A DNA stretch of 24,407 bases from CAUPWF01 sp044425815 (lineage in GTDB: Bacteria > Bacillota > Clostridia > Lachnospirales > Lachnospiraceae): positions 1 through 24,407 of the forward strand of contig JAWXVA010000034.1 of NCBI GenBank assembly GCA_044425815.1, read 5' to 3'. Numbering within the stretch: the first letter of the stretch is position 1; every line of letters starts with the position of its first letter. The translations under genes were made by a program, and so were the position numbers. Shown piece by piece: positions 15,130 to 22,497 of this stretch. The notes under the pieces were generated by a model. It was not told where the DNA came from and searched no databases. It saw nothing but the letters and a program-made list of their open reading frames with translations.

Positions 15130-15534
15130 ATGAAAAAAGTAGCATTTATATGCGTGCACAATTCTTGCAGAAGCCAGATGGCGGAAGCGCTAGGGAAATC
15201 ATTGGCTCACGATGTATTCGAAAGTTATTCTGCTGGGACAGAATTAAAAGCTCAGATTAATCAAGATGCAGTAAGGCTTATGAAAGACATTTACAAGATA
15301 GATATGGAAGAATCTCAGCACTCAAAGTTGTTAGCGGACATACCAGAAGTAGATATTGTAATTACAATGGGGTGTAATGTGGCTTGTCCAATGCTCCCTT
15401 GCTCGCATAGAGAAGATTGGGGATTGGAAGATCCTAGTGGGAAAAGCGATGAAGAATTCAAAGTTATCATCGATAAAATACATGCGAATATATTAGAACT
15501 AAAACGTAGAATACAAATTGGAGAATTATGCTAG
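15130..15534 (+). CDS. arsC: Arsenate reductase, low-molecular-weight phosphatase fold
   Basis: The 134-residue protein has the LMW protein tyrosine phosphatase loop CVHNSCR (C8 nucleophile, R14) at the N-terminus. The ArsC-specific features are a redox cysteine region at 82-91 (C82, C86, C91 in MGCNVACPMLPC) and the DWGLEDPSGKSDEEF segment, where DP supplies the general acid. This is the thioredoxin-linked arsenate reductase type, which reduces arsenate to arsenite through C8, C82 and a third cysteine; spacing of the third (C86 or C91) differs from the C89 of the Staphylococcus enzyme. No arsR or arsenite exporter is nearby, so the gene is an orphan here. ACAGGAGA lies before the ATG. A protein tyrosine phosphatase role is less likely given the extra cysteines. 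Confidence 0.88.
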   Translation: MKKVAFICVHNSCRSQMAEALGKSLAHDVFESYSAGTELKAQINQDAVRLMKDIYKIDMEESQHSKLLADIPEVDIVITMGCNVACPMLPCSHREDWGLEDPSGKSDEEFKVIIDKIHANILELKRRIQIGELC

Positions 15535-15649
15535 AAGAAATGTAAGAAAAGAGACAGAAAGAAAAAGATACCAAAGAAAACGAAGTAATATTATGTCAGG
15601 AATGTCAAGAGCTTCTTGATTTCATTTACCTCAAGATAGAAAGTAAAAT

Positions 15650-15691
15650 AAAAAACCGAGGCAAATTCTGAAGAGTTTGCCTCGATTTTTT
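15650..15691. terminator. Bidirectional terminator between arsC and leuA
   Basis: A perfect 9-bp GC-rich stem (15657-15665 with 15676-15684, 10-base loop) is followed by A and six T on the plus strand and preceded by a run of A (15650-15655), so it gives a U tract on both strands. It serves the convergent arsC and leuA genes. A smaller hairpin (GAATCA/TGATTC, near 15694-15714) lies beside the leuA stop. Confidence 0.88.
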
Positions 15692-15717
15692 GTGAATCAT
15701 TTGGAAAGTGATTCCTA

Positions 15718-17706
15718 TTAGTTTTTATTTCGAAATTGCACAGGTGTCATATGATAAGTTTTCTTGAATAAACGGTTAAAGTGTTCTACATTTTGGTAAC
15801 CAATAGAGATAGAAATATTTTCGACAGTCATATTTCCGCCCTTTAATAATGCTTTTGCCTTCTTGAGGCGAATATTTTTAACAATATCTCCATACGTTTG
15901 CCCTGATTTTTCTTTAATATATTTCGAAAGATACGGCTTCGATAGGAAGAATGTTTCGGACAAATCTTCCAGTGTAACACTAGAATAATTTGCATGAATA
16001 TAATTCATGATTTCTAGCAATCTAGCATCCTTTGCACCTTGGAATTTTTGCAATTCTTCGATTTTATTTACAGCTACAACTAGCGCATTTACAGACGCTT
16101 TGATAATATCTGCATCAATCCCAACACCCCAATAATGCTTTTGGTTGCAGATGATTCCTACATATGCAATTGCTTTTGAAGAAGAACCGCGAGTGAGAGA
16201 ATGCTCTTCGTAGAAATTCAATTCGTAGCTAATATCAAAGAATTGTTTGATAGCGTTGCTAACAGAATCGAGACGCCCATTTCCAATGCCATTGATCACA
16301 CGAGCCTCTTCGGCATAATGAATCGTAGCTTGAGCAAGAATACCGTCTCCTTGTTTGTAATGGCATTCATCTACATGAAATAAATCGTGAGCTGTAATGT
16401 ATTGGTCTTCAAAGATACGATATACAACGTCAGGTGTTAATTCTTTGTGGGCTTTGTCTGATACATCTTTTACACAGTAGCCGACTTCTTCTTTCATCTT
16501 ATCCGGAAGATTGATTCCATAACTTTGCTTTAAGATGTAGTTAACCCCACCTTTTCCAGATTGACTGTTAATACGAATGACGTCAGAATCATAACTTCTA
16601 CCCACATCTTGTGGATCTATAGGAAGATATGGAACGGTCCATTTTTCGTCTTTATTATTATCACGATGTGTAAATCCTTTCGCAATGGCATCTTGATGTG
16701 AACCAGAAAATGCTGTGAATACAAAGTCTCCCGCATAAGGTTGGCGCTCATATACGTGCATGCGTGTCAGGCGTTCATACACTTCACGAAGTTCTCTAAT
16801 GTTCGAAAAATCCAATTGAGGATCTACTCCATGGGAGAACATATTCATAGCAATTGTAATAATATCTGCATTTCCAGTACGTTCCCCATTTCCAAATAAG
16901 GTTCCCTCAATTCTATCCGCACCAGCTAAGATACCAAGTTCAGCATCGCATACGCCGCATCCTCGGTCGTTATGAGGATGAAGACAAAGGATAACGTTGT
17001 CACGATAAGAAAGGTTCTTGCTCATGTATTCCACCTGACTAGCAAATACGTGTGGCATGGCATTTTCAACAGTAGTTGGAATATTAATAATTGCTTTTCT
17101 ATCAGGGCAAGGTTTCCATACATCAAGAACGGCGTTACATACGTCCAATGCATAATCGACTTCTGTTCCTGGGAAACTTTCAGGACTATATTGGAAAATA
17201 AAATTGCCATCCGTCTCTGCTGCTAATTTATTTAATAACATAGCTCCGTCAACTGCAATTTGTTTTACTTCTTCTTTTGATTTTCGGAATACTTGCTCTC
17301 GTTGTGCTACGGATGTGGAATTGTAAAGATGAACGACAGCGCGTGGGGCGCCTTTCAGTGCTTCGAAGGTTCGTTTAATAATATGCGCGCGAGCCTGTGT
17401 AAGAACTTGAATCGTTACATCATTAGGAATCATTCCTTCTTCAATGATTGTTCGAAGAAACTGATATTCTGTTTCTGAGGCAGCAGGAAAACCTACTTCG
17501 ATTTCCTTGAAACCTACTTTGACAAGCAGTTTAAAAAACTCGACCTTTTCATCAAGACTCATAGGCTCTACAAGGGCCTGATTCCCATCACGCAAGTCCA
17601 CACTACACCAGATAGGTGGCTTATCAATGAAATCTTTCTTCACCCAATCGTTGCAAACAGTAGGCGGCATAAAATAAAATCTGTCATATTTTTCGTAATT
17701 TTTCAT
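15718..17706 (-). CDS. leuA: 2-isopropylmalate synthase fused to a C-terminal AraC-type DNA-binding domain
   Basis: The 662-residue protein joins two parts in one uninterrupted frame. Residues 1 to about 550 are a complete type-2 LeuA, which condenses acetyl-CoA and 2-oxoisovalerate in the first step of leucine synthesis. It has the catalytic DLRDGNQ (37-43), FPAASETEYQF, the metal site HPHNDRG (about 244-250), LFGNGERTGNAD, and the C-terminal leucine-sensing LeuA dimer domain (about 460-548, with HYAEEARVINGIGNGRLDSV). Residues about 560-662 are a full AraC/XylS domain with both helix-turn-helix units (LEDLSETFFLSKPYLSKYIK and ISISIGYQNVEHFNRLFKKT) and the usual end MTPVQFRN. Ordinary LeuA ends near residue 550-560. 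AAAGGGAG lies before the ATG. No leucine attenuator or T-box is seen upstream; possible operator repeats are. No other leu genes adjoin. A DNA-binding trigger enzyme is inferred. Confidence 0.95.
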   Translation of the reverse strand: MKNYEKYDRFYFMPPTVCNDWVKKDFIDKPPIWCSVDLRDGNQALVEPMSLDEKVEFFKLLVKVGFKEIEVGFPAASETEYQFLRTIIEEGMIPNDVTIQVLTQARAHIIKRTFEALKGAPRAVVHLYNSTSVAQREQVFRKSKEEVKQIAVDGAMLLNKLAAETDGNFIFQYSPESFPGTEVDYALDVCNAVLDVWKPCPDRKAIINIPTTVENAMPHVFASQVEYMSKNLSYRDNVILCLHPHNDRGCGVCDAELGILAGADRIEGTLFGNGERTGNADIITIAMNMFSHGVDPQLDFSNIRELREVYERLTRMHVYERQPYAGDFVFTAFSGSHQDAIAKGFTHRDNNKDEKWTVPYLPIDPQDVGRSYDSDVIRINSQSGKGGVNYILKQSYGINLPDKMKEEVGYCVKDVSDKAHKELTPDVVYRIFEDQYITAHDLFHVDECHYKQGDGILAQATIHYAEEARVINGIGNGRLDSVSNAIKQFFDISYELNFYEEHSLTRGSSSKAIAYVGIICNQKHYWGVGIDADIIKASVNALVVAVNKIEELQKFQGAKDARLLEIMNYIHANYSSVTLEDLSETFFLSKPYLSKYIKEKSGQTYGDIVKNIRLKKAKALLKGGNMTVENISISIGYQNVEHFNRLFKKTYHMTPVQFRNKN

Positions 17707-17751
17707 AGTAATCTCCCTTTATGTTTAGATAAAATAAATCAAAAATACTGT

Positions 17752-17769
17752 TTAATATTGCTATATTAA
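17752..17769. promoter_or_regulatory. Perfect inverted repeat upstream of leuA-araC
   Basis: TTAATAT-TGCT-ATATTAA is a perfect 7-4-7 inverted repeat about 46 bases before the leuA start, in the probable core promoter region. It may be an operator or only AT-rich promoter sequence. Confidence 0.35.
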
Positions 17770-17794
17770 CATAGTGAGATGAAAAGGAGTAGTG

Positions 17795-17829
17795 GATAAA
17801 TTAATCAGTTATATTGATAAAAATTAATC
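17795..17829. promoter_or_regulatory. Direct repeats upstream of leuA-araC, candidate AraC-type sites
   Basis: GATAAATTAATC (17795-17806) and GATAAAAATTAATC (17816-17829) are direct repeats whose starts are 21 bp apart, two helical turns. AraC-family domains typically bind direct half-sites with this spacing. The repeats lie about 90-120 bases upstream of leuA and the distal one overlaps the last codons of the DUF11 gene. AT-rich composition weakens the case. Confidence 0.3.
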
Positions 17830-20787
17830 TTTTTCTTTGAACGTCAAAGCGGTTACATCTTCTTGCTTCATGGTTAGAAGCATCTGATTATAGATAACAT
17901 TTCGAATAAGTTGCTGACTACCATGATTCACTTCTAAGATAGTATCAATGTATTTGTCTCTTCTTGAGTAGATACTTGCAAGTATAGTATCTTGAAATGG
18001 GATGAGCGTTAAATCGATAAGCGGCGTGATTCCATAGCTGTTAACACGGCTGTATTTGCTGTAGACATATAATGTATCGTCGATAAAGAAGCGCACATAA
18101 TATTGCGCGAGTTCCAAATTAGAGAACGTATAATAACCGGAACGACCATCCATGGTAGTACTAGTAACTGTAGCGCGTAAAGGAATTCCATGCTTGTTAT
18201 AAAGAACGACACCGATATCATTGGTGGCAGAAATGAGTTGGGTTTTATCATGATAGCAATCGTCCTTATATTTATCCCAGAAGACGAAACCAGAAATATA
18301 TCCCTTCGTATTATCAGGTGGTAATACTTTTACGCCTACCTTGTCAGGCTCAATTGCAAGAAGATGCTGCGGACGACCTTGTGTATCGGTATAAGTGATA
18401 TCTGCAGCAAAGGAATTCCATGCAATGGAATTAGAAGAAACGCCATGAGGGACAATTGTCTTAAATAATAAAGTTAATGTTTCATCTGGGTGAAGCTTTT
18501 GCCCTTTTGTAATGATACGTAAAGAGCGGATGGAATTCAGAGCATCAGGAACATCGAGAGACCAATTTTCGTCGCTACCAATGACATCAAAACTATTTCC
18601 GAAGCGTTTAGGGTCTGTACTGGTGGAATAATAAATATCATAATCTAACGTAGTATCCGAATCGTTGGTATTGGTATGGAGAACAGAAAGCTCGCTGGTA
18701 AGAACCAGAGGAAATTCACTGTTTCGAGAAATTGTGGTTTCTATAATTCCCTTATCTTGTAAATGCGGTAGAATGTCAATAATTTCAATCGTATCTAAAG
18801 CTGCATTCCCAGTATTTTCAAGTGTGATTTTATAGAAGACCTCTTCTCCTTCCATGGTTGAGGCCAAAGCAGTAGCGTTGATAAAATCATTATCGAGAAA
18901 TCCTTTCACTTCTTTGCGACTAGAAATACTCAAGAAGAAAAGAATGGTAGTGGTGAGCGTACTACTTTTAGCATAAGCATCAAAACGTTTTTCAAGGTTA
19001 GAGGAACTGCTAAAACGTTCTTCAGAATCTGTGTAAGAATTGCGATTAGAAGCCACTTGACCAGAACTTTGAATAGTGTTTAATAGGAAATAGGTAGAAA
19101 ATTCGCCTCGTGCACTAGTAAGAACTTGCGCATCAAAGGAAATTCTAATGCGTGATTTTTGGGTGAAATCAAGTTGGTATGCATCGATAAAAGAAAAAGA
19201 GATTAAGGTGTCAGAATTCTCATTATAATTAGGGATAACAATTGGTTCGGGAGCAAGAACAGAAATTCCAGTATCGAAATACTCGTTTACAGATATACCA
19301 ACATTACCAACATACATCAATTCTTTTGGGAGTAAAAATACAAAAAAAGGAGTACTAAGTCTAGAATTTCTACAATTTGCACCGATAGTATACCGTATCA
19401 TTTCACCTGGTTTTATTGGTGTAGTACCATTAGAAGATGAAAATGTAGGAGTAAGCACGCATATATCTTGAATCATAGTAGCGCAATTAGTCCGATTGCT
19501 ACTGGCAATATTATTAGCATAATAGGAAATGTCAAATACACATAGGAGCATAGATCCGAGGGTAATTGATTCGTTAATAATACCGTCAAAGCACGGAGAA
19601 ATTTTTGTTACAAATCCGACAGGAAAAATAGTGAATTCCCAAGTGAGGGATATAAGCGTGTCATTTGTGGGGATTATCTCGTCAAGTGCAATCGTGGTGT
19701 TCGTATCTGTGTTAAATATTCCGAAGGTTTCGGTGCGACCTGTGTTAGTAGTATAAGAAATAGAATATTCTAGATTCAGAGCAGTCTCAATATTGTAAAG
19801 AGCATAAGCTCCAGTGGTAAATGAATAGAAGTCAATATTTTCTGGTAATGTAATTGTGAAGCGGGCATTATCAAGATTTTGATTTCCTTCATTGGAAAAA
19901 GTAGCTTCGTAATTAATAAAATTGTTTGGGAGAGCATAATCAGGACCGTAAAGAGAGAAGCCAGTGTTATATATCGAATCTGAAATGGGAGTATTCACAG
20001 TCGCCACTTGCTCGTTCTCCTGATTGGAAATCCAAGTGAATGTAGAAGTTAAATCTTTATTGAGAGGAGCGGTACTATCTACGTATGCACGAAAGATAAA
20101 TTCGTAAGATTCTCCATGGAATGACTTTATATAGAAGAAAACAGAATTATCGATTACAGAACCTAGTACACCATCTTGAGAAATATCTTCAAAACCGCTA
20201 CTAGAGATATCCTTTCCGATGATTTCATAATCAGCATCAACTTGTAGTAATTCATTACTGCGGCAAGTGATTTCTATATCTTCAATTGCGGCACCTGTAT
20301 CACCATAATTCTGGAGTGTCACACGATAATAGGCTAGTCCGTTTGTAGTAGGTGCTACCTTGGGAATGATTAATTCCTGGGTGACAATAAATTGAGGAAC
20401 AGCCAAAAGTGTAATTGGTTCACTAAGAGAGCTCAAGTACGAATTTCCATTTATCCAAAGAACAGGAGCGATAATAGTGGTAGTTTCAGAGGCTGTAGTA
20501 GGTGAAAATACAACCCCTACGCCAAAGCGCACTGCAATTCCTAGGTCCGTAATAGAGCCGAAGTCGAAAGTATAGAGGGTTCCATTGGATAATATTTCTT
20601 GCGTAACATTTTTAATAGGATCTCGAACATCGCCGAGATAGACAGTTAGAAAAGATGGGAATAATATCTTGATTTGTGCAGTTTCGATCGTATCTTGAAT
20701 ACCATTGAAACTAGCGTTAATTGTATAAATAAAAACATCTTGAAAATTACCAGTAGTACGATCTACTAGCGTAACTAAATTAGCCAT
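17824..20787 (-). CDS. Large DUF11/SdrD_B-like multi-domain protein, putative spore appendage or exosporium component
   Basis: The 987-residue protein starts at 20787, with AGGAGG seven bases upstream; a TTG at 20805 is rejected. It begins MANLVTLVDRT with no signal peptide, and has no membrane anchor or LPXTG motif. Repeated immunoglobulin-like segments resemble DUF11 domains: about residues 5-140, 135-270, 280-440, 455-600 and, clearest, 620-815 (EVFYKITLENTGNAALDTIEIID). An SdrD_B/CNA-B-like domain follows at about 825-915 (ISGFVFWDKYKDD then GYYTFSNLELAQYYVRF). The last 45 residues (ILEVNHGSQQLIRNVIYNQMLL) match the second half of the module in the 128-aa and 111-aa proteins. DUF11 proteins without signal peptides are known in the spore appendages of Clostridium taeniosporum. 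I infer a mother-cell-made spore surface protein. Confidence 0.82.
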   Translation of the reverse strand: MANLVTLVDRTTGNFQDVFIYTINASFNGIQDTIETAQIKILFPSFLTVYLGDVRDPIKNVTQEILSNGTLYTFDFGSITDLGIAVRFGVGVVFSPTTASETTTIIAPVLWINGNSYLSSLSEPITLLAVPQFIVTQELIIPKVAPTTNGLAYYRVTLQNYGDTGAAIEDIEITCRSNELLQVDADYEIIGKDISSSGFEDISQDGVLGSVIDNSVFFYIKSFHGESYEFIFRAYVDSTAPLNKDLTSTFTWISNQENEQVATVNTPISDSIYNTGFSLYGPDYALPNNFINYEATFSNEGNQNLDNARFTITLPENIDFYSFTTGAYALYNIETALNLEYSISYTTNTGRTETFGIFNTDTNTTIALDEIIPTNDTLISLTWEFTIFPVGFVTKISPCFDGIINESITLGSMLLCVFDISYYANNIASSNRTNCATMIQDICVLTPTFSSSNGTTPIKPGEMIRYTIGANCRNSRLSTPFFVFLLPKELMYVGNVGISVNEYFDTGISVLAPEPIVIPNYNENSDTLISFSFIDAYQLDFTQKSRIRISFDAQVLTSARGEFSTYFLLNTIQSSGQVASNRNSYTDSEERFSSSSNLEKRFDAYAKSSTLTTTILFFLSISSRKEVKGFLDNDFINATALASTMEGEEVFYKITLENTGNAALDTIEIIDILPHLQDKGIIETTISRNSEFPLVLTSELSVLHTNTNDSDTTLDYDIYYSTSTDPKRFGNSFDVIGSDENWSLDVPDALNSIRSLRIITKGQKLHPDETLTLLFKTIVPHGVSSNSIAWNSFAADITYTDTQGRPQHLLAIEPDKVGVKVLPPDNTKGYISGFVFWDKYKDDCYHDKTQLISATNDIGVVLYNKHGIPLRATVTSTTMDGRSGYYTFSNLELAQYYVRFFIDDTLYVYSKYSRVNSYGITPLIDLTLIPFQDTILASIYSRRDKYIDTILEVNHGSQQLIRNVIYNQMLLTMKQEDVTALTFKEKD

Positions 20788-20839
20788 ATAAATACCTCCT
20801 AGCAAAAGAAATGAGCAACGTATAATAATTTTTACTCTA

Positions 20840-20866
20840 TATCATATTCACAACAAAGGTAAGAGT
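20840..20866 (-). promoter_or_regulatory. Sigma-K-like promoter of the large DUF11 gene
   Basis: On the minus strand, AC (20865-20866), 16 bases and AATATGATA (20840-20848) resemble the sigma-K promoter AC-N16/17-CATANNNTA with the first base of the -10 altered. It lies about 53 bases before the start codon. Confidence 0.3.
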
Positions 20867-20919
20867 TTCCGCTTTTCTTTGATTTGAATCATAAATAAGA
20901 ATGAAGATTATAGTTGGCA

Positions 20920-20928
20920 CATAAAATA
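20920..20928 (+). promoter_or_regulatory. Sigma-K-like -10 box before the coiled-coil gene
   Basis: CATAAAATA matches CATANNNTA exactly, 29 bases before the start codon. No AC element lies at the exact expected distance. The gene is divergent from the DUF11 gene, which has a similar box. Confidence 0.3.
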
Positions 20929-20957
20929 CTTTAGTGGTTAAAGATTAGGAGGAGATT

Positions 20958-21581
20958 ATGGGTGTATTAGACTATTTCAAGAGAAGAAAGAATAAGGAGC
21001 CAGAGACTGAGGAAGTAATTGTGCAGCAACCGATTATGCAACCATCAAGCGCACTATATAATAATTTGAAAGAATTAGGGGAGGACTTGTTAGACGCGGT
21101 ATGGAATAAGACATATGACAGTGTAGAAGAATACCTTCGTTCCGATGATTTTGAAAGCCTAGTAGCAAAACAGCGCTTATTGTCCATGCTTGAAATGGAA
21201 GAATTGCAGTATCTTCAGAAAAAAGATAAAGAACTCTTTCACTTAAGTTATCTTGCAATTAAAAATCGAATGCGAGAAATTGTTGCAAGAAAAAAGGAAT
21301 TAGACATAGCTGCCTCGCAATTAGAAACAGTACGAGCACCACTTGCAAATGAAATTATCAATTTTACTAATATAGTAAGAGAAGTAGGGGAGCGTTATAA
21401 ATTATCTCCTAATTGGGAAGGGAAAAAACCTGTGCTCATAGAAAAGCAAAAGGAGTTAGAGAAAAGAAAAGATGAATATGAGAAAAATGAGAAACAACTA
21501 GATAGATGCTTTGTAGCATTTTACAAAGAGTATAAAGCATTTGATCAGGAATTTCGTGAACTCTGTAAACGAATCCCATGA
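20958..21581 (+). CDS. Hypothetical coiled-coil protein
   Basis: The 207-residue, highly charged protein has a short basic N-terminus (MGVLDYFKRRKNKE), a Glu/Gln/Pro linker to about residue 30, and then almost only helix-forming sequence. Two long heptad-like stretches stand out: roughly residues 72-125 and 155-205, rich in Lys, Glu, Leu (for example EKQKELEKRKDEYEKNEKQL). There is no signal peptide, membrane segment or cysteine cluster apart from two late cysteines. I do not recognise a family. AGGAGGAG directly precedes the ATG. It is divergent from the large DUF11 gene with 170 bases between them, and convergent with the 111-aa module gene. Its place within the putative spore-surface group suggests a structural or assembly role, which is inference only. 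Confidence 0.8.
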   Translation: MGVLDYFKRRKNKEPETEEVIVQQPIMQPSSALYNNLKELGEDLLDAVWNKTYDSVEEYLRSDDFESLVAKQRLLSMLEMEELQYLQKKDKELFHLSYLAIKNRMREIVARKKELDIAASQLETVRAPLANEIINFTNIVREVGERYKLSPNWEGKKPVLIEKQKELEKRKDEYEKNEKQLDRCFVAFYKEYKAFDQEFRELCKRIP

Positions 21582-21589
21582 TAATAACG

Positions 21590-21643
21590 GAGAGACTAGT
21601 ATAAATATGAACTGATTAATACGTTCATACAATATAGTCTCTC
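21590..21643. terminator. Two-part hairpin between convergent genes, possible terminator
   Basis: GAGAGACTA (21590-21598) pairs with TAGTCTCTC (21635-21643), and inside it TATGAAC (21606-21612) pairs with GTTCATA (21623-21629). It lies nine bases after the coiled-coil stop and about 50 bases beyond the convergent module gene. There is no clear T run on either side, so termination efficiency is uncertain. Confidence 0.5.
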
Positions 21644-21694
21644 ATTTAGTATTCATTGAAAAAAATAGGAAATGTAGTTGATTTTAACTATAGT

Positions 21695-22030
21695 CTAGTC
21701 TTCGCAGGCATGGTGACAATTTCCGCGAGGTTCTTTCTTCTTTTTTACAAGTTCGCAGTTGTCGCATAAACAATCTTCGAAAAGTGATAATTTGTATTGT
21801 AGAATCATTTCTAGCTTTGCGACACTGTCAACCATAGAACGGACAGAGCTATTGGTCGCAAGAATTTGATCGGGAGTAGTACAGTCAGAAGCAATCATGC
21901 ATTGAAGCTTCTCGCCTTCTGCATTTAAAATGTGCGATAGAGCTGCTTGCTCGAGTGCGACAGATTGAATAATATCTGTAACTGCATCATAACGAGACGT
22001 TTGACTAGTAGTGATAACTGGCATACCCAT
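21695..22030 (-). CDS. Small protein with the 'HILNAEGEKLQ' helical module and cysteine-rich tail; putative spore-surface protein
   Basis: The 111-residue protein aligns with the helical part of the 128-aa protein at 14459-14845: DAVTDIIQSVALEQAALSHI with NAEGEKLQ (15-42), then ILATNSSVRSMVDSVAKLEM (56-75). In place of the acidic tail it ends in a Cys-, Lys- and His-containing segment with C87, C89, C92, C105 and C109, plus C44 and C50 in the module. Such tails suit disulfide cross-linking or metal binding, as in cysteine-rich spore coat and exosporium proteins. There is no signal peptide. AAGGAGG eight bases upstream selects the ATG at 22030. A sigma-E-like promoter precedes it. Function is inferred from context. 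Confidence 0.8.
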   Translation of the reverse strand: MGMPVITTSQTSRYDAVTDIIQSVALEQAALSHILNAEGEKLQCMIASDCTTPDQILATNSSVRSMVDSVAKLEMILQYKLSLFEDCLCDNCELVKKKKEPRGNCHHACED

Positions 22031-22074
22031 AGGGAAGACCTCCTTTAAATAAGAAACATTAAGTGCTACGTTGC

Positions 22075-22104
22075 AGTATATGCACCTATTTATTTTTGCA
22101 TTAC
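22075..22104 (-). promoter_or_regulatory. Sigma-E-like promoter of the 111-aa module gene
   Basis: On the minus strand GTAATGCA (22097-22104), 14 bases and CATATACT (22075-22082) resemble the mother-cell sigma-E promoter (GKMATATT-N14-CATANNNT) with a good -10 and a partial -35. The start codon is 45 bases further on. Confidence 0.35.
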
Positions 22105-22153
22105 TAAATTATTGTGAAAAACACGTATAATCTCACCATAAAAACATTGCGGT

Positions 22154-22468
22154 TTAGGTTGTAACCTCAGAGGTGCTCGAACATCCACAGATATTACAAA
22201 TCATATTTTCGCCAATTTGCACGTGCTGCGTCATACCACCGCACTTGGTGCAAAGCGAAATATCATCACGGTAATCCTTGTGCTTAGAGTCGGGATTAGA
22301 TAAAATCCCGAGAATTACTAAAATAGAGGTAACATTCGTGATAATACTAGTTGCTAGAGTAGTATCAATTTCTACACCAAATAACATAATTAACATTAAT
22401 ATCTGAGAGCTAAGGCTTGCAATAACAGAAGGTTTCCTTAGTCGCCGAAGAATAATTTGTAATTGCAT
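22154..22468 (-). CDS. Phage holin-like membrane protein with C-terminal zinc ribbon
   Basis: The 104-residue protein has two hydrophobic segments (about 14-33 and 38-57), separated by a short turn with GVEIDTT. The end of the second, SILVILGILSNPDSK, is the hallmark of phi-LC3/Bacillus-type phage holins. Instead of the usual short charged tail it carries a zinc-ribbon-like segment with C73xxC76 and C91xxC94xC96. No other phage genes (endolysin, tail, terminase) are near, so a prophage remnant is unlikely. A recruited holin-like protein acting in sporulation or membrane remodelling is one possibility. The upstream sigma-K-like promoter would place it in the mother cell. The start codon is preceded by AAAAGGATCG, with a long spacing of about 13 bases, so translation may be weak. 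Confidence 0.72.
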   Translation of the reverse strand: MQLQIILRRLRKPSVIASLSSQILMLIMLFGVEIDTTLATSIITNVTSILVILGILSNPDSKHKDYRDDISLCTKCGGMTQHVQIGENMICNICGCSSTSEVTT

Positions 22469-22497
22469 AATATACTTGCGATCCTTTTTGTTTTGTA

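Noticed and set aside
22154..22468. Prophage remnant, suggested by the holin-like gene
   Set aside because: No endolysin, tail, portal, integrase or attachment-site repeat was seen in the neighbourhood.
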